NCBI GenBank assembly: GCA_025449115.1
Contig: JAHLKC010000332.1
Span: 1-12,764 of the forward strand
Reading direction: 5' to 3'
Source of the DNA: Chytridium lagenaria
Taxonomy: Eukaryota > Chytridiomycota > Chytridiomycetes > Chytridiales > Chytridiaceae
Length of the DNA stretch: 12,764 nucleotides
Positions 8,907 to 12,764 of the stretch are shown here, in pieces. The position numbers were made by a program, and so were the translations under genes. A model generated the notes under the pieces. It made no database searches. It had not been told where the DNA came from and worked only from the letters and a program-made list of their open reading frames with translations. Each line of letters starts with the position of its first letter. The first letter of the stretch is position 1.

Positions 8907-9959
8907 ATGGCGCCATTGGGTTTAACATCATCACTCTCAGCGGTGCTACTGGCCATGACCGCTTCCATGTCCCTCACTTCAGACGTCTGCTCTGCCGTCA
9001 TCCCTGTCATCAACCCTGAGTTCATTTCCTTTAAGGGACCCGGGTTTTCTGGCAACATCGAAGCTGCAGGCATTGACTCTCGCGGGTTTATCTACGGCGT
9101 TGACTATGCTGATCCCTCCACCACTTCTAGCGGGGTGACCACCATTGGCAAGATCAATCCCAACGACGGCTCCACCTCCCTTTTTTCCAACCTCGCCTCT
9201 GCCAACTACAGGGGAACCATGCTTGTCAATGGTATTCGCTTCACACCGTCAGGAGACGCGTTTGTGGCGGACCCTGGAAACCGTGTAGTCCTTCGAATTC
9301 CTAATGGATCGGCCCCGAACGCTGTCCCGCAAATCGTTTGTGACTTTGAGCATATCCGTGTGGCTGGTGCTGGCATTCCAAATGATCTTGTTGTGGCTAA
9401 AGATGGGACTATTTATGTCTCGGGGGCCAACTTTGCTAGCAACACTGGCGGGATATATCGATGCAACCCCAACACGGGTGTTGTATCGAAACTCTACGAG
9501 GGACGGAGGACGAATGGCATTGACCTTGATGTCAATCAGAGGTATCTTTACTTTACGGATGCCGGTGATCGAGAGGAATCCATCTCCCGCATCGCCATCT
9601 CGGGTAACGGATCGCCGGAGCTCGTTTTTACATTTCCCCTTACCATGCTCCCGCCCGAGGCTGATCTTGACGGAATCCGCTTCGATGTTGATGGCAACCT
9701 TTACGTTACGCTGAACGGGGCAGGTCGTGTAGCTATTCTTGATACCACGTCTGTTCCTGTGTCTGCGGATAAAGTTCAGTATGTCGGGTTGGAGGGAAAG
9801 ATGTCCAATCCTACGAACCTTGAAATTGGGGTGAGGGATGGCAGACCGGCCGTGTATGTGCTTGGGAAGTCCTTTGTGGATGGGCAACCTAAGACGACGG
9901 GAATGATTTCGTTCCCGGCAAGGGCAGAGGGTCGACAGCTTACGTTCCTCCGCTCGTAG
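8907..9959 (+). CDS. Secreted SMP-30/gluconolactonase-like beta-propeller protein
   Basis: An intronless, intact gene of 350 residues. The first ~30 residues look like a signal peptide: a hydrophobic core after MAPLGLTSS and a likely cut after VCSA. The rest has repeating blade motifs typical of six-bladed SMP-30/gluconolactonase/LRE-like propellers: LVNGIRFTPSGDAFVAD (107–122), IPNDLVVAKDGTIYVS (157–172), TNGIDLDVNQRYLYFTD (202–218) and LDGIRFDVDGNLYVT (254–268). In the family one Glu, two Asn and one Asp around the central pore hold a divalent metal for lactone hydrolysis. E52, N159, N203 and D255 sit where these would fall, by motif spacing rather than alignment. It probably acts outside the cell or in the secretory path; the substrate is unknown. 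It could also be a non-catalytic NHL-like propeller. Its frame integrity contrasts with the damaged genes on either side. Confidence 0.82.
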   Translation: MAPLGLTSSLSAVLLAMTASMSLTSDVCSAVIPVINPEFISFKGPGFSGNIEAAGIDSRGFIYGVDYADPSTTSSGVTTIGKINPNDGSTSLFSNLASANYRGTMLVNGIRFTPSGDAFVADPGNRVVLRIPNGSAPNAVPQIVCDFEHIRVAGAGIPNDLVVAKDGTIYVSGANFASNTGGIYRCNPNTGVVSKLYEGRRTNGIDLDVNQRYLYFTDAGDREESISRIAISGNGSPELVFTFPLTMLPPEADLDGIRFDVDGNLYVTLNGAGRVAILDTTSVPVSADKVQYVGLEGKMSNPTNLEIGVRDGRPAVYVLGKSFVDGQPKTTGMISFPARAEGRQLTFLRS

Positions 9960-9991
9960 TTCCTTTTTATTACCATCTCTCACGCATTTTG

Positions 9992-9997
9992 AATAAA
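9992..9997 (+). terminator. Polyadenylation signal for the lactonase-like gene
   Basis: AATAAA 33 bases after the stop codon, in the 194-bp gap before the tandem RagA gene. The remainder of that gap (10000–10153) must serve as the RagA promoter and leader and includes an ACGCGT hexamer at 10059–10064. Confidence 0.6.
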
Positions 9998-10042
9998 GAA
10001 TACTGCTTACTTTTCTGTTATTTTCTCATCCTCTTTTCCTAA

Positions 10043-11402
<1,360 letters not shown>

Positions 11403-11823
11403 AAAAAGTTTACAATTTTTTGTGCCTTTAAAGTTAGAGGCTAATTTTTCCCCTTCGTTTGTTTGTTCTCATGTCGACTGCTGTATATACCTTTTACTTA
11501 ACTCCTTCCTTATTCCCAACATGAGGTTGATGGTTACCCACTCCTCAAAATCTCATATTTTACACCTGCAAAACCTTCCGAAGCTGCACTCTTGGCATAG
11601 GACCTATAATAAATACTTTCTTCACGCGATTAATGGAATATTTTGGGCTAACAAGACAATGGGAGTTATGAGATGGGGCTGTCATGCCTGAGACTTGATG
11701 TATACCCTGAAGCAAAATAAAAAATCTTAAGACGAATACCACATTGATAATTCCTATATTTTAGAAAAACCAAAATCGCACCCACAGACATTGGCATCAA
11801 CAAGAAAAAATAGCAATAACATA
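11403..11823. other. Convergent 3' intergenic region, RagA and PAF1
   Basis: 421 bp between two facing stop codons, A/T-rich. AATAAA occurs on the plus strand at 11608–11613 and 11716–11721 and could serve RagA, though 206 and 314 bases past its stop. No AATAAA was found for the PAF1 transcript on the minus strand. No gene is supported here. Confidence 0.55.
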
Positions 11824-12764
11824 TCAATCATCATCCCACTTAATATCCCCATCCTCATCCTCCTCCACTCTCTTTCTAATCCTCCTCGCCTCATCATCCT
11901 CATCATCACTTTCAACAACTCTCCTCCTCTTCTCCGTCAACGCATCATCCACAGCCTCATCCATCGCATCATCTAACGTGTCCTTTTTCGCAGGCGACGA
12001 TACAGACGATATTGAAGATACATCCGTTGGCGGACGACGACGAGCTGTGGTAACGACAGGTGGCTCATCACCTTCCTCATCGTCATCGCCATCGTCCTCA
12101 GCCTCATCAATTTCCTTGCGCAGAAGAATTTCCCGGAGCTTTGTGCGGCGGAGACGGGTTTCGGATTTGGTGTGGGGACGCGGGCTTATGCGGTAGTGGG
12201 TGGGGCGGGAGAAATCTTGGTCATCGTAATTGCGGCGGGACAGCTTGGACTGCAAAAAGGGGTGATATTAGACATAGGATATTCAAAATGCATCAAAGAA
12301 AAGTAAACATGATAAAAATTCGAAGATATATTACCTGCGCGCGTTTCTTACTCAAACTAAATTTGGTATCCATGGAACTATAAAACGCCCCACCTTGCTC
12401 CTCCCTAATCTCAATAAAGTAAAATGGCTTTTCATTTTCGGACTTGGTCGACTTGTACGTAAAATCACGGACATGTTCATATTCGAGTGGCTATAATCAA
12501 ACATTAATAAAATTTAATTGTCCTTGCTTGCTTGAAGCACGAGATAAATATACGATAAGAGAATACTCACAACATTTTCCTCGTCATCTTCATCATCTTC
12601 ATCAAAGAGCAGGCGCTTTGTTTGTATTTTGTTAATGGATTCAGCGGTAGGCGCGTAATAAGACATAAACTCTTCGTTTGTGGTCTCGTTCTTGTAGCTT
12701 TTAAGGATAGCCTCCTCTAAGGGTATATTGAATAAATCCTGGTCACCGATTTTTGGCTAGTTAA
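11824..12764 (-). CDS. PAF1: Paf1 complex subunit Paf1, C-terminal part
   Basis: Subunit of the Paf1 complex, which travels with RNA polymerase II and supports elongation and histone H2B ubiquitination, in the nucleus. Exons visible: 12756..12571, 12490..12335 and 12249..11824, all joined in phase 0 by 79- and 85-bp introns. Bases 12757–12764 look like the end of another intron (…ACTAG), so the N-terminal exons lie beyond the right edge. The 255 visible residues start PKIGDQDLFNIPLEEAI, then NEEFMSYYAPTAESI (like the FVAYFLP.EE block of Paf1), EYEHVRDFTY, GGAFYSSMDTKFSLSKKRAQ (like VYYNELETRVRLSKRRA), and PTHYRISPRP. The last ~90 residues are Asp/Glu/Ser/Arg-rich, typical of Paf1 tails, ending IKWDDD. 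No frame break is seen. Assignment rests on several remembered family blocks in the right order. Confidence 0.88.

Noticed and set aside
9249..9983. Long antisense frame over the lactonase-like gene
   Set aside because: It is a shadow of an intact, motif-rich gene on the other strand and shows no protein-like features of its own.

Overview
This is a eukaryotic, almost certainly fungal, nuclear contig. Genes lie on both strands with their own promoters, are split by very short GT–AG introns (mostly 40–92 bp), and carry AATAAA-type signals past several stop codons. A sterol C-14 reductase of fungal type, a Gtr1/RagA GTPase and a Paf1 subunit point to a sterol-making fungus. Very short introns, roughly balanced base composition and a 7TM-like gene suggest an early-diverging, chytrid-like lineage; that placement is inference. 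I see no mobile element, CRISPR array, tRNA or rRNA, and no defence or biosynthetic cluster.

Layout, left to right. (1) 3633 to beyond base 1, minus: a large protein with two MATH/TRAF-like domains, coiled coils, short tandem repeats, one membrane span and a second helical tail; its 3' end is outside the window. (2) 3634–4748: divergent promoter region. (3) 4749–6579, plus: ERG24, three exons, with reading-frame breaks in its last third. (4) 8361–6790, minus: an unrecognised seven-span membrane protein with GPCR-like topology, convergent with ERG24 and broken in three places. (5) 8907–9959, plus: a secreted SMP-30/gluconolactonase-like beta-propeller, intronless and intact. (6) 10154–11402, plus: Gtr1/RagA, six exons, with one missing base in a C run. 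(7) 11824 to beyond the right edge, minus: the C-terminal part of PAF1.

The genes look like unrelated neighbours: membrane sterol synthesis (ERG24), amino-acid signalling to TORC1 (RagA), transcription elongation (Paf1), a candidate receptor, a secreted lactonase-like protein and a membrane-anchored MATH protein. Nothing shows that they act as one system.

The main caveat for a reader is reading-frame damage. Seven breaks fall in three genes; six are best explained by one missing base and one by two missing bases (or one extra). Several sit in homopolymers, one of them in the normally essential RagA gene. Consensus deletion errors explain this more simply than decay of three genes, but raw reads or RNA are needed to decide. 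The most interesting biology is the MATH–coiled-coil–membrane architecture and the candidate 7TM receptor.
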